A stretch of 64,000 nt of DNA from Nocardia fusca NBRC 14340 (GCF_001618425.1 NZ_BDCU01000041.1:1-64000), one strand, 5' to 3'. Positions 8,033 to 16,983 are shown, counted from the first letter of the stretch. Translations and numbers: made by a program. The notes: generated from the sequence alone by a model not told the origin.

Positions 8033-8808
8033 CCACCCTGGTGGCGCCCGCCGCACCGGGGCGGCGTTCGTCGCAATGGCGCGCCGAACGCCTCCGGTTG
8101 CTCGTCCAGCCGGTGCTCGTCGCGCTGCTCACCGCGGGGGTCCTCGGGTGGGCGTTCCGGCGCGACCTGACCGTCACCCAGCAGGCGAGCCTCAATGCCG
8201 GCAATATCGCCACCGTCACCTGGCAGCACATCCTGATCACCGCCACGGTGGTGTTGCTCGTGGTCGTGGTCGCGGTCCCGCTGGGCACCCTGCTCACCCG
8301 CCCCGGCTATCGCCGGCTGGCGCCCTTCGTAATCGGTATCGCCAATATCGGAGCCGCCGCACCGGCGATCGGGTTGATCGTGCTGTTCTATCTCGCCACC
8401 CGCACCACCGGGTTCTGGATCGGGGTGGCGCCGATCGCGTTCTATTCGCTGCTGCCGGTCCTGCGCAACACCATCCTGGGCTATCAGGAAGTCGATCCGA
8501 TGCTGGTGGACGCCGGACGCGGACAGGGGATGTCGGCCGCGACCGTACTGCGCCGGATCGAGTTCCCGCTCGCCGTCCCCTACATCCTGGCCGGGCTACG
8601 GACCTCGCTGGTGCTGGCGGTCGGCACCGCCACGCTGTCGTTCCTGGTCAGCGCGGGCGGGTTGGGAATTCTGATCGATACCGGCTACAAACTGCGCGAT
8701 AACGTCACACTGGTGGTCGGCGCGGTGCTCGCGGTGGCACTGGCGCTGCTGGTGGACTGGCTGGGCGCGGTGGCGGAACGGTTCCTCGGCCCGCGGGGGC
8801 TGCGATGA
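8029..8808 (+). CDS. Compatible-solute ABC transporter permease, second subunit (OpuCD type)
   Basis: The 259-residue product is a second permease with six or so membrane spans and the cytoplasmic loop LPVLRNTILGYQEVDPMLVDAGRGQGMS, closely parallel to the loop in the first permease. Presence of two different permease genes on either side of the ATPase is the OpuB/OpuC arrangement. ATG 8029 overlaps the ATPase stop (ATGA) and its own stop overlaps the binding-protein start (ATGA). The N-terminus carries an extra 20-25 hydrophilic residues before the first span. Confidence 0.9.
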   Translation: MTTLVAPAAPGRRSSQWRAERLRLLVQPVLVALLTAGVLGWAFRRDLTVTQQASLNAGNIATVTWQHILITATVVLLVVVVAVPLGTLLTRPGYRRLAPFVIGIANIGAAAPAIGLIVLFYLATRTTGFWIGVAPIAFYSLLPVLRNTILGYQEVDPMLVDAGRGQGMSAATVLRRIEFPLAVPYILAGLRTSLVLAVGTATLSFLVSAGGLGILIDTGYKLRDNVTLVVGAVLAVALALLVDWLGAVAERFLGPRGLR

Positions 8809-9782
8809 GAACCGTCCGCTCGTCACGACTGCTGCTCCTGGCGGCGGTACTGCTCCTGGCCGGATGTGGTCTCCAGGCGGGAAGCGCGGTCCCGCTACCG
8901 GTCGGGCCCGGCAGTATCCGCCCGGTCCCGGAGCTGGCGGGTGTCACCGTCACGGTGGGCTCCAAGGATTTCACCGAACAGAACATTCTCGGCTACATCA
9001 TCGAATACGCGCTGGTCGCGGCCGGGGCCGAAGTCCGGGACCTCACCAATATCCAGGGCTCCAACAGTCTGCGCGACGCCCAGGTCGACGGCCTGATCGA
9101 TATCGCCTACGACTACACCGGCACCGGCTGGGTCAACTATCTCGGCAACGAGAAACCGGTCCCGGACGAACAGGGCCAGTTCGCGGCCGTGCGCGATGCG
9201 GACCTGGCCGCGCACGACATGGTGTGGACGGCGATGGCGCCCATGAACAACACCTACGCGCTGGCGACCGCCCGGCGCACCGCGATGCGCACCGGCACCT
9301 GGACCCTCTCGGACTACGCGCGCCTGGCCGCCACCGACCCCGCCGCGGCGAGTATCTGCGTGGGCACCGAGTTCAATGTGCGCCAGGACGGCTTCCCCGG
9401 ACTCACCCGCGCCTACGGCATCGACGGCGGGCAGGTACCCAAGCGGATCGTCCAGGATGCGGTGGTCTATCAGGCGACCGCCGACGCCGCACAGTGCGGA
9501 TTCGGCTCGGTCGCGGCCACCGACGGTCGTATCCCCGGACTCGACCTGGTCCTGCTGCGCGACGATCGCTCCTTCTTCCCCAAGTACAATGCCGCTCTGG
9601 TGATGCGCGCGGATTTCGCCCGGGCGCATCCGCGGATCGCCGAGGTCATGGCACCCATCTCGCGGTTGCTGACCAACGAGTCGATCACGGAACTGAACCG
9701 GCAGGTCGATGTCGAGGGCTGGGAGCCCGCGGAGGTGGCACGCGACTGGATGGTCGCGCAAGGTTTTGTCACCGAAGAGTGA
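8805..9782 (+). CDS. Osmolyte-binding lipoprotein of the ABC importer (OpuCC/OsmX type)
   Basis: Extracytoplasmic receptor for the importer. The N-terminus is a lipoprotein signal (basic RTVRSSR, hydrophobic run, lipobox LLAGC with Cys at 21), so it is membrane-anchored as expected without an outer-membrane periplasm. The mature domain starts with VTVGSKDFTEQNILG, the hallmark of the glycine betaine/choline-binding OpuAC family, and later has the domain's DLIDIAYDYTGTG-like segment. The 325-residue length is normal. It is the last gene of the operon. Ligand (betaine, choline, carnitine or proline betaine) cannot be told from sequence alone. Confidence 0.92.
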   Translation: MRTVRSSRLLLLAAVLLLAGCGLQAGSAVPLPVGPGSIRPVPELAGVTVTVGSKDFTEQNILGYIIEYALVAAGAEVRDLTNIQGSNSLRDAQVDGLIDIAYDYTGTGWVNYLGNEKPVPDEQGQFAAVRDADLAAHDMVWTAMAPMNNTYALATARRTAMRTGTWTLSDYARLAATDPAAASICVGTEFNVRQDGFPGLTRAYGIDGGQVPKRIVQDAVVYQATADAAQCGFGSVAATDGRIPGLDLVLLRDDRSFFPKYNAALVMRADFARAHPRIAEVMAPISRLLTNESITELNRQVDVEGWEPAEVARDWMVAQGFVTEE

Positions 9783-9856
9783 ACGGCCAGGTGAGGAGAG
9801 GGTGAATGGTGGCTCCGGACGGATAGACGCTCCCCTCACCGGCTCCGGCCCGCTCG

Positions 9857-11497
9857 GTGCTGTTCGGCCTGCCGCCCGCCGGTCGCCGATTGCCCGGGGC
9901 GGCGCGCGCGGCCCTGGCATTCGGGGCACCGGCGCTGGTCGCGGTGGCCCTGGGACACGAACAACAGGGTCTGATGGCCGCGACGGGCGCGCTGGCGGTC
10001 ATCTTCGGTGAAGGCCAGGTCTACCGGCGCCGGTGGCGGATCGTCGGCGCGGCCGCGCTGGCGCTCACGATCTCGGCGTTCGCCGGCGGCCTCACCGGGG
10101 AACTGATCCACCAGCGGCTCGACTCGGGTGGCACACACTGGTGGCAGCTGCTGTTGGTGCTGCTGATGTCGGCGGTCGCGGTGACCGGCACCTTCGTGAA
10201 CTCGGCGCTGCGGCTGGGGCCGCCCGGTGGGTTCTTCTTCGTCCTGGCCGCCGGGGTCGGGGCGCTGATCACCGGGCACGGCGTCCCACCCGGGCAGGTG
10301 GCCCTGTGGACGGCCATCGGCGGGGCCAGTGCCCTGCTGGTCGGTATGTCGGCGGCGCTGACGCGAGCCCACCCGCCCGAGGAGCGGGCGGTGGCCGCCG
10401 CGATCGCCGCGGTGGAGGACTACGCCGCCCGCACCCCCGGAGACGCGGACCTGGTGGACGCGCGCTACGCGACCGCGATGCAGGTGCAGACGGCGTGGGC
10501 ACTGCTCGACGACGCCCGGCGCACCGGCACCGACGGTCTCGCCACCACGCTCACCGGCGCCCAGCGCACCTTCGCCGACGCTCTGCACCGCAACAGGACC
10601 ACCGACGACGAATCGGATCTGCTCTTCGATACCGGCCGTCCCGCGCCGACACCGCGGCCGTCGCTGCGCTACCGGCTACTGCGGTCGCTGTCGCCGGACA
10701 GCCATGCGGTGGTCTCGGCGAACCGGATGGGGTTCGCCGCGCTACTCGCCGGCTGTTCGACCGTCGCGCTGGATCTCGGTCGCCCGGACTGGGCGGTCCT
10801 CACGGTCACAGTGCTGCTGCACCAGGGCCCGGACCGGGTACGCGGCACCTACCGTGGGGTGCATCGGATCGGCGGTACCGCACTGGGGCTGGTGCTGTTC
10901 GCCGCGCTCTACGCGCTGGAGCCCCGGAACTGGGCGCTGGTGCTGATCCTGATGGCCCTGCAATTCGCGATCGAGATGTTCGTCGCCCGGAATTACGGGC
11001 TCGCGGTCGTCTTCATCACGCCGCTGGCATTGCTGATGGGCGGGGGTGGGCAGTACGGCGATATCTTCCCGGTGCTGCGCGACCGCCTGCTGGAGAGCGT
11101 GATCGGTGTGGTGATCGGGTTGGCCACGCTGTGGGCGGTCGACCGGCGGGCCCACCGGCGGGTTCTGCTGCGCAACGATCAGCGGGTGCTCGAAGTTCTC
11201 GGTCAGCTCCTGGACGGTCCACCACAGCAGACACTTCCCGGCGCGCGGCGTGATACCGCACCCGGGATCCGGGCGCTACGGCGCGAACTGGAGTTCGAAC
11301 TGATGGGTTCCACTCTCGGCGCGATAGACGCCGCCCACAACGAGCCGGAATGGGCGCGGGCGCACTGGACTCGGCATCAGCGCATCCGGCGGCTCGGCCA
11401 TGAGGTTCTCGCCGCGACCCGGCATGATCCGGGGTATGAACCGGTCGATACCGCGCAGCTGACCCGCTGGTCACGCAGTCTCGCCGAGCTGGCATAG
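9857..11497 (+). CDS. FUSC-family polytopic membrane protein
   Basis: The 546-residue protein has two membrane-span clusters (roughly residues 15-165 and 285-425) separated by a soluble helical region, the duplicated layout of the FUSC (fusaric acid resistance/YccS) family; DWAVLTVTVLLHQGPDRVRGTYRGVHRIGGTALG matches the family's repeat core, e.g. GTYRGVHRIGGTALG. It probably exports aromatic or toxic organic acids, but no partner membrane-fusion protein is present, as is usual in actinomycetes. GTG 9857 is the start; ribosome binding site is weak. It lies 75 bp after the osmolyte importer and may be on its own transcript. Confidence 0.82.
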   Translation: MLFGLPPAGRRLPGAARAALAFGAPALVAVALGHEQQGLMAATGALAVIFGEGQVYRRRWRIVGAAALALTISAFAGGLTGELIHQRLDSGGTHWWQLLLVLLMSAVAVTGTFVNSALRLGPPGGFFFVLAAGVGALITGHGVPPGQVALWTAIGGASALLVGMSAALTRAHPPEERAVAAAIAAVEDYAARTPGDADLVDARYATAMQVQTAWALLDDARRTGTDGLATTLTGAQRTFADALHRNRTTDDESDLLFDTGRPAPTPRPSLRYRLLRSLSPDSHAVVSANRMGFAALLAGCSTVALDLGRPDWAVLTVTVLLHQGPDRVRGTYRGVHRIGGTALGLVLFAALYALEPRNWALVLILMALQFAIEMFVARNYGLAVVFITPLALLMGGGGQYGDIFPVLRDRLLESVIGVVIGLATLWAVDRRAHRRVLLRNDQRVLEVLGQLLDGPPQQTLPGARRDTAPGIRALRRELEFELMGSTLGAIDAAHNEPEWARAHWTRHQRIRRLGHEVLAATRHDPGYEPVDTAQLTRWSRSLAELA

Positions 11498-11659
11498 CCG
11501 CCCGGTGACAGTGCCAATGGCGCCCGGGCGCCTGGTTCGTCGCCTGCCCTCCGGCGAACCCGGGCAGCGCATGGACGCGAGGCCGGCCCAGCCGGTCGTC
11601 GTCCCGGGCGTAGCCCGCTGCGGAGGCGGCATCGCCCTGCTCTCAGGGCACGATGGCTG

Positions 11660-12394
11660 TCAGGACACGATCGGCCGGCTCAGGATTTCCTCGACCTGGT
11701 CGGTGTCGCCGGAGATGTGGACGCCCGCTTCGTCCGCACTCGCCCGGCCCCACAGCAGCAGTGCCAGCCCTTCGGCCGTCCCCGACACGGTGCCGGCCGT
11801 CGACTCCGAGTCGCCGAGCACCCACTCGACCGGGTCGGGGAGATCGGTGGCCACCAGCCGCAGTGCCGCCTCGAGCGGCTCCAGCCGGCCCAGCCCCACC
11901 TGCCGCGGATAGAACACCCCCACCACCTCGTCCACCGTATCCGCCCACACCTCGGGTACCGCCCGGATCAGGCCCTGGGCCGCCTTCCCCGCGATGGCCG
12001 CCCGCAGATCGTGCCCGTGGATCAGCGTTTCGTGCACCTGCCGGCGGCGCCAGAACGATGCGGGTCCCGGCGCCGTGGGCTCGGGGTGCGCCAGGATCCG
12101 GCCCTGGGCCTGCGGGGCCAGGGCCGCCAGGGTTTCGCGGAGTTCGGTCGCGCAGGCGGCGTAGTGGGCGGCGAGGTCGAACGGGCCCTCCCCCAGCGGT
12201 TCGGCCTTCTCCGCGCGGGCGTTCGCGGCGGCCCAGTGGTGGACGAAGGCCAGATGCTCCACCAGTTCGCGGACCGTCCAGTCGCCACAACCCGGGATCC
12301 GCGCCGCCGGATCGGCATCCGGGATCGACGCCAGGAATTCGCCCTGGAAATCGGCGAGCAGCAGCGGATAGTCGAGACCGGAGATCGCGTCCAT
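11660..12394 (-). CDS. Maleylpyruvate isomerase-like mycothiol-dependent enzyme
   Basis: The 244-residue protein has the DinB-like four-helix N-terminal domain of mycothiol-dependent enzymes (GCGDWTVRELVEHLAFVHHW, with the metal/thiol histidines in that helix and in HETLIHGHDLR) and a C-terminal substrate domain (SGTAEGLALLLWGR typical of the MDMPI C-terminal region). Such enzymes use mycothiol for isomerisation, dechlorination or detoxification. The start ATG 12394 lies 23 bp past the stop of the TetR gene, so the two are probably cotranscribed with the P450 upstream. The reaction is unknown; the P450 product could be its substrate. Confidence 0.82.
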   Translation of the reverse strand: MDAISGLDYPLLLADFQGEFLASIPDADPAARIPGCGDWTVRELVEHLAFVHHWAAANARAEKAEPLGEGPFDLAAHYAACATELRETLAALAPQAQGRILAHPEPTAPGPASFWRRRQVHETLIHGHDLRAAIAGKAAQGLIRAVPEVWADTVDEVVGVFYPRQVGLGRLEPLEAALRLVATDLPDPVEWVLGDSESTAGTVSGTAEGLALLLWGRASADEAGVHISGDTDQVEEILSRPIVS

Positions 12395-12417
12395 GGCGCA
12401 AAGCTACCGCGCCACGC

Positions 12418-13041
12418 CTACGTCGGCGCGCTGGAACGCACGGGGTGGCGCACGTCATCCGGCGCCGGAGCCGTACCCAGCAGGAACGGGAGCAGGAAAT
12501 CGCGCAGCAGGGCGCGCTCCTCGTCCGCGGTCGCGGGCGGCAGGGTCAGCAGGGAGATCATCACCCGGACCGCCCACCGGCCCAGCCGGTCCGCCGCCGC
12601 CGCGGACAGATCCGGACGCAGTCGCGTGACGAAGACCGCGACCAATTCGTCGATCACCTCCGACGAATCCGACAGGCGCGCCACGATTCCCGCGTTCGCG
12701 GGTTCGAACCAGACGGCCAGATGCGGGGTTCCGCGGGCCTCGGCCAGGGTGGCGGTCAGCCCGTCGAGCAGGAGTTCGGCCCGGTCCGGGCCGTCCGGCA
12801 GCCGGTCACGCCAGACCCGCGCGAGGAGTTGGGTGGCCTCCCGGCCGGCGAAGGCGACGTACAACGCCTGCCGGTTGGCGAAGTAGCGGTAGAGGGTCGC
12901 CCGGGAACAGCCCGCCGCCTCGGCCACCTCGGCCATGCCGACCGTCCCGGCGCCCTTGTCGATGACCAGGGCACGCACCGCGTCGAGGATCCGTTCCGCG
13001 GCCAGTTCGGTCCGCCCGGCGGCCAGCCAGTCACCGGTCAT
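12418..13041 (-). CDS. TetR family transcriptional regulator
   Basis: The 207-residue product has a clear N-terminal TetR helix-turn-helix (AERILDAVRALVIDKG, then GMAEVAEAAGCSRATLYRYF at about 35-55). The rest is an alpha-helical sensor domain with no closer family mark. It lies between a P450 (103 bp upstream) and a mycothiol-type enzyme (23 bp downstream), all in one direction, so it probably controls this detoxification or degradation group. A 24-bp palindrome across the P450 start is the natural operator candidate. Confidence 0.9.
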   Translation of the reverse strand: MTGDWLAAGRTELAAERILDAVRALVIDKGAGTVGMAEVAEAAGCSRATLYRYFANRQALYVAFAGREATQLLARVWRDRLPDGPDRAELLLDGLTATLAEARGTPHLAVWFEPANAGIVARLSDSSEVIDELVAVFVTRLRPDLSAAAADRLGRWAVRVMISLLTLPPATADEERALLRDFLLPFLLGTAPAPDDVRHPVRSSAPT

Positions 13042-13144
13042 CGCGCGGCTCCGGCGAGCCCGGCGCCGGGTCTCCGGTCACCGTCCGGTGCGCGGGGACC
13101 GTCCACCACACCGATCCGGAACAGCGGGTCATCGCGTCGATCGG

Positions 13145-14368
13145 TCACGCCGCACACCGGAAGGGGACGCTGGTCGGCCGCCGGACGTACGGCCCGGGCG
13201 CGTAGGTGACCGCGTCGATATCGACGCGGTAGTCCGGGAAACGCGCCAGCAGTTCCTCCAGCGCGACCCGTGCCTGCATGCGGGCCGCGGCCGCGCCCAG
13301 GCAGTGATGCGGGCCGTGCCCGAAGGTCATGATGCGCTGAGGGTTGCGCTCGATATCGAGTTCGGCGGCATCGGCGCCGAAGACCCGTTCGTCGCGATTC
13401 GCCGAGCCGTACACGAGCAGCACCTTACGGCCCGCGGGAATCGTCACGCCGTCCAGCTCCACCGGACCGGTGGTGGTCCGGGCCAGGCCCTGGACGGGAG
13501 AGGTGAGACGGGCGAATTCCTCGATCGCGACCCGGATGCCCTCCGGATCGGCGGCCAGCGCCGCGCGCTGCCGCGGGTAGCGCTGCAACAACTGCACCGC
13601 ACCGCCGAGCAGGCCCGTGGTGGTGTCGTTACCGCCGGCGACCATGGTCCAGGTGTAGGCCAGGATCTGGACCAGGCCGTCCACATCGGCGTCGTCGGCG
13701 CCGATACCGGCCTGGACGAGCAGTGACACCGTATCGTCGCCCGGATCGGTACGCCGGCGCTTGATGAGCTCGGCGAAATAACCCAGCATCTCCATCGACG
13801 CGGCCTGTGCGTCCGTCGTGCGCTGGGTACTGGCCGCGACCACCGCATCGGTCCAACCGTCGAATCGGCAGCGGTCCTCCACCGGAACCCCGAGATAGTG
13901 CGCGACCACCATGGTCGGCAGCGGTTTGAACAGGTCGGCCACGATATCGCCGCCGCCGCGGGCGGCCAGCCGGTCCAGCCGGTCCCGGACGAACCGGCGA
14001 ACCACCGGCTCCACCTCGGTGACCTGACGCGGAGTGAAGCCGCGGCCGACCAGTTTGCGGAACTCGGTGTGCTCGGGCGGATCCTGCATCACCATCGGCG
14101 GGTTCCCGGTGAGCCCGATCTGTTCGAGCTCACCGTATTCCACTGTCAGCCCCGCGCCCGAGGAGAAGGTGCCGGTGTCCCGGGCGGCGGCGTAGACGTG
14201 CTCGTGCCGGGTGAGCACCCAGTAGTCGTTGTCCGGGTGGTCGGCGGGGACGACGCGGTGCACCGGATCGTGGTCGCGCAGCGCGGCGTACATGCTCCAC
14301 GGCTCGCGCCAGGTCTCGCCGGAGCGCAATTCGAACCGCGCACGATCTTGATACGTATCTTCCATCAT
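13145..14368 (-). CDS. Cytochrome P450
   Basis: A bacterial class I P450 of 407 residues. The heme-thiolate motif FGHGPHHCLG lies near residue 345, the ExxR motif is in EEFARL and the I-helix oxygen-activation motif is AGGNDTTT, where Asn stands in the position often held by other residues. Two adjacent ATGs (14368 and 14365) and a third at 14386 are possible starts; none has a good ribosome binding site, so the transcript may be nearly leaderless. The open frame continues far upstream over the opposite-strand YnfA gene but that part is not coding. No ferredoxin gene is adjacent. The substrate is unknown; sterol or aliphatic substrates are both possible. Confidence 0.9.
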   Translation of the reverse strand: MMEDTYQDRARFELRSGETWREPWSMYAALRDHDPVHRVVPADHPDNDYWVLTRHEHVYAAARDTGTFSSGAGLTVEYGELEQIGLTGNPPMVMQDPPEHTEFRKLVGRGFTPRQVTEVEPVVRRFVRDRLDRLAARGGGDIVADLFKPLPTMVVAHYLGVPVEDRCRFDGWTDAVVAASTQRTTDAQAASMEMLGYFAELIKRRRTDPGDDTVSLLVQAGIGADDADVDGLVQILAYTWTMVAGGNDTTTGLLGGAVQLLQRYPRQRAALAADPEGIRVAIEEFARLTSPVQGLARTTTGPVELDGVTIPAGRKVLLVYGSANRDERVFGADAAELDIERNPQRIMTFGHGPHHCLGAAAARMQARVALEELLARFPDYRVDIDAVTYAPGPYVRRPTSVPFRCAA

Positions 14369-14379
14369 GTATCGACGGT

Positions 14380-14403
14380 AAGACATATCATTAGTTTTGT
14401 CTT
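14380..14403. promoter_or_regulatory. 24-bp palindrome at the P450 start, probable operator
   Basis: AAGACA and TGTCTT form perfect 6-bp arms 12 bp apart, in an AT-rich segment overlapping the upstream ATG of the P450 gene. It sits between the leftward P450 and the rightward YnfA gene. The TetR protein encoded two genes into the P450 group is the likely binder. Confidence 0.55.
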
Positions 14404-14477
14404 GCCCTGACCGGAACAGGTATCTCTCGAACCCGGCCCGCGCCGCGGCACCCGGGGGTCTCGTAGGCTCGGCCCTC

Positions 14478-14822
14478 ATGAGCGTTATCCGGTCTATCCT
14501 GCTGTTCGCCGTGGCCGCCCTCGCCGAGATCGGCGGGGCGTGGCTGGTGTGGCAGGGCGTGCGCGAACATCGCGGCTGGGCCTGGATCGGCGCGGGCGTG
14601 ATCGCGCTGGGGCTGTACGGATTCGTCGCCACCGGGCAACCCGACGCGAACTTCGGCCGGATCCTCGCCGCGTACGGCGGGGTATTCGTCGCCGGCTCGC
14701 TGCTGTGGGCCATGGCGCTCGACGGGTTCCGGCCGGATCGCTGGGATATCACCGGGGCACTGTTCTGCCTGGCCGGGGTCGCGATCATCATGTACGCACC
14801 GCGCGGCGCCGCGGCCGCGTGA
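14478..14822 (+). CDS. ynfA: YnfA family small membrane protein (UPF0060)
   Basis: A 114-residue protein with four predicted membrane spans covering almost the whole chain. The opening LLFAVAALAEIGGAWLVWQGVRE and the segment GRILAAYGGVFVAGSLLWAMALDG, ending in DITGALFCLAGVAIIMYAPR, are the UPF0060/YnfA pattern (ILAAYGGVFVAGSLLW is its core). Members resemble small multidrug resistance transporters; the function is not settled. ATG 14478 starts exactly at the conserved N-terminus. It diverges from the P450 with 109 bp between. Confidence 0.9.
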   Translation: MSVIRSILLFAVAALAEIGGAWLVWQGVREHRGWAWIGAGVIALGLYGFVATGQPDANFGRILAAYGGVFVAGSLLWAMALDGFRPDRWDITGALFCLAGVAIIMYAPRGAAAA

Positions 14823-14921
14823 GCGCACCGGCCGATCGGAAAGCGCCGCGCGCGGTCCGCCGTCACGGCATGATTGGAATCCGCGCGAACATAATCATGG
14901 TTATTTCCGGTCGGTCCCTCT

Positions 14922-14994
14922 AGCGTGAACGGGCCGCAGCGGCGCATCCGGCCGCGGCAGGCCGGAAATGCGTGCTGCCCGAGGCAAATTCGCT
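14922..14994 (+). promoter_or_regulatory. Structured metY leader, candidate cis-regulatory RNA
   Basis: The leader of metY can fold into one long nested hairpin. Inner stem CCGGCC/GGCCGG (14948-14953 with 14960-14965) sits on CGCAT/ATGCG and GCAGC/GCTGC pairs (14936-14947 with 14968-14978), and outer CGG/CCG and AGCG/CGCT pairs extend it. No T-run follows, so a simple terminator is unlikely. It does not match the SAM-I or SAM-IV consensus I know. It ends about 50 nt before the metY ATG. Confidence 0.4.
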
Positions 14995-15046
14995 GTGTCC
15001 GGCGCGCTCGTCCCCGTTCCTCACCTACCTACAGGAGAACTCCGCG

Positions 15047-16372
15047 ATGACCGAAACCACCCCGCCGGCCGACCCGTCAGCCGGTTGGAGCTTCGAGACC
15101 AAGCAGATCCACGTCGGCCAGGACCCCGACGCGAGCACCAACGCCCGGGCCCTCCCGATCTACCAGACCACCTCCTACACCTTCCGCGACACCGCGCACG
15201 CCGCGGCGCTGTTCGGGCTGGCGGAGCCGGGCAATATCTACACCCGGATCATGAACCCGACCCAGGACGCGGTCGAACAGCGGATCGCGGCGCTCGAAGG
15301 CGGGGTGGCGGCCCTGCTGGTGTCCTCGGGGCAGGCGGCGGAGACCCTGGCGATCCTGAACATCGCCGGCGCCGGTGACCACATCGTCTCCAGCCCCCGG
15401 CTCTACGGCGGCACCTACAACCTGTTCCACTACACGCTGCCCAAGCTGGGTATCGAGGTCTCCTTCGTCGAGGACCCCGACGATCTCGACCAGTGGCGTG
15501 CCGCCATCCGGCCGAACACCAAGGCCTTCTACGGCGAGACGGTGTCCAATCCGCAGAACCACATCTTCGACATCCCCGGTATCGCCGAGGTCGCGCACGG
15601 CGCGGGCCTGCCGTTGATCGTCGACAACACGGTCGCGACCCCATATCTGATCCAGCCCCTGGCGCACGGCGCCGATATCGTCGTCCACTCGGCGACCAAG
15701 TACCTCGGCGGCCACGGTGCCGCGATCGCGGGCGTGATCGTCGACGGCGGTACCTTCGACTGGACGGTCGGCGGCGCCGACGGCCCCCGCTTCCCGGGTT
15801 TCACCGAGCCCGACCCGAGCTACCACGGCGCCGTGTTCGCCGACCTCGGCGCCCCGGCCTACGCGCTCAAGGCGCGGGTCCAGCTGCTGCGCGACCTCGG
15901 TACCGCGATCGCCCCGTTCAACGCGTTCCTGATCAGCCAGGGCCTGGAGACGCTGAGCCTGCGGGTGGAACGGCACGTCCAGAACGCGCAGGCGGTCGCC
16001 GAATTCCTCACCGAGCGGCCGGAAGTCACCTCGGTGTCCTACGCGGGGCTGCCGTCCTCCCCCTGGTACGAGCGGGGTAAGCAGTTGGCGCCCAAGGGCA
16101 CCGGCGCGGTCGTCGGTTTCGAACTGGCGGGCGGTGTCGACGCGGGCAAGAAGTTCGTGGACGCGCTGACCCTGCACAGCCACGTCGCCAATATCGGCGA
16201 TGTCCGTTCGCTGGTCATCCATCCCGCCTCGACCACCCACTCCCAGCTGACCCCGGACGAGCAGCTCAGCTCGGGTGTCACGCCGGGACTGGTGCGCCTG
16301 GCGGTGGGTATCGAGGGGATCGAGGACATCCTCGCCGATCTGCGGGCCGGGTTCGCCGCCGCCGCAGTGTAA
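15047..16372 (+). CDS. metY: O-acetylhomoserine/O-acetylserine sulfhydrylase
   Basis: This PLP enzyme makes homocysteine from O-acetylhomoserine and sulfide in methionine biosynthesis, and can accept O-acetylserine. The 441-residue chain carries the Cys/Met-metabolism PLP fold: IYTRIMNPT (64-72), LLVSSGQAAE (90-99), DNTVATPYL (193-201) and the Schiff-base lysine in HSATKYLGGHG (K218). The length matches the MetY branch, longer than cystathionine gamma-synthase. AGGAGA sits at 15032-15037, an ideal distance before ATG 15047, which rejects the longer upstream frame. The usual partner metX is not next to it. The leader holds an unusual hairpin. Confidence 0.94.
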   Translation: MTETTPPADPSAGWSFETKQIHVGQDPDASTNARALPIYQTTSYTFRDTAHAAALFGLAEPGNIYTRIMNPTQDAVEQRIAALEGGVAALLVSSGQAAETLAILNIAGAGDHIVSSPRLYGGTYNLFHYTLPKLGIEVSFVEDPDDLDQWRAAIRPNTKAFYGETVSNPQNHIFDIPGIAEVAHGAGLPLIVDNTVATPYLIQPLAHGADIVVHSATKYLGGHGAAIAGVIVDGGTFDWTVGGADGPRFPGFTEPDPSYHGAVFADLGAPAYALKARVQLLRDLGTAIAPFNAFLISQGLETLSLRVERHVQNAQAVAEFLTERPEVTSVSYAGLPSSPWYERGKQLAPKGTGAVVGFELAGGVDAGKKFVDALTLHSHVANIGDVRSLVIHPASTTHSQLTPDEQLSSGVTPGLVRLAVGIEGIEDILADLRAGFAAAAV

Positions 16373-16544
16373 TTCGCGGGGCCCGAGTTCCCCGGGGCCG
16401 GATCCGCGACTCGGCGGGTCCGGCCCTTGCGCTCTCTCCGGCCGCATACCCGCACCGCCGATTCCCGCCGCGCGTAACAACTATCGATAGCCGATCGATC
16501 TGTGAGTGATCCACACCACTTCATCGAAGGTCGAGAGGATGCTC

Positions 16545-16976
16545 ATGAAGACACTCTGCGTGTGCGTGATCATGGCGGCCGCGGCGGTCCTGGCCGCATG
16601 TGTTTCCCCCGAGCCGGATACAGAGTCGTACACGGCTGTCGCGTCGGCGGTCCCGGTCCGGATCACCACCGTCACACTCACCGCGCCCGCGCCGCAATCG
16701 GCCGGAACCGATACGGCGCCTCCGGTCGCGGAAACCGCGAGCGAGGCAACGATGCCCGCGGTCGTCTGTATGAACCTCCAGGCGGCACAGGACCTCATCC
16801 AGACGGCCGGCGTCTTCTACTCCCGGAGCGAGGACGCCACCGGCCGGGGCCGGTCGCAGGTGGTGGACCGCAACTGGGTGGTGGTCGCGCAGAGACCGGC
16901 GCCCGGCACACCGATCGGCGAAGGTGATGCGGTGCTGTCGGTGGTCAAGGTGGGCGAACCGACCGATTGCTACTGA
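16545..16976 (+). CDS. Lipoprotein with a PASTA-like domain
   Basis: The 143-residue product has a lipoprotein signal peptide (MKTLCVCVIMAAAAVLAAC, lipobox LAAC), a Thr/Pro/Ala-rich linker and a C-terminal domain of about 65 residues starting MPAVVCMNLQAAQDLIQTAG. That domain has the PASTA pattern: VxCMNLQxAQDxI at the start, a central VVAQRPAPGTPIGEGD and final strand VLSVVKVG. Two Cys (near its start and three residues before the end) could form a disulfide. ATG 16545 is preferred over 16539 because GAGAGG ends just before the latter and is 6 nt from the former. PASTA domains bind peptidoglycan or muropeptides, so it may be a cell-wall lipoprotein. Confidence 0.78.
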   Translation: MKTLCVCVIMAAAAVLAACVSPEPDTESYTAVASAVPVRITTVTLTAPAPQSAGTDTAPPVAETASEATMPAVVCMNLQAAQDLIQTAGVFYSRSEDATGRGRSQVVDRNWVVVAQRPAPGTPIGEGDAVLSVVKVGEPTDCY

Positions 16977-16983
16977 GCACGAC

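Noticed and set aside
11521..11560. GC-rich dyads between FUSC and mycothiol-enzyme genes as terminator
   Set aside because: Short, imperfect and crowded with random GC palindromes; too weak to call.
11653..13209. Long plus-strand frame over the mycothiol enzyme and TetR genes
   Set aside because: Both leftward genes have strong family signatures; the plus-strand translation is Arg/Pro/Gly-rich without structure.
14823..14947. Extension of the P450 frame upstream to give a 600-residue protein
   Set aside because: The added part is antisense to YnfA and lacks P450-like sequence; family length fits the ATG at 14368.
14922..14994. SAM riboswitch call for the metY leader
   Set aside because: The conserved SAM-I/SAM-IV core bases are not present; only an unclassified hairpin is supported.
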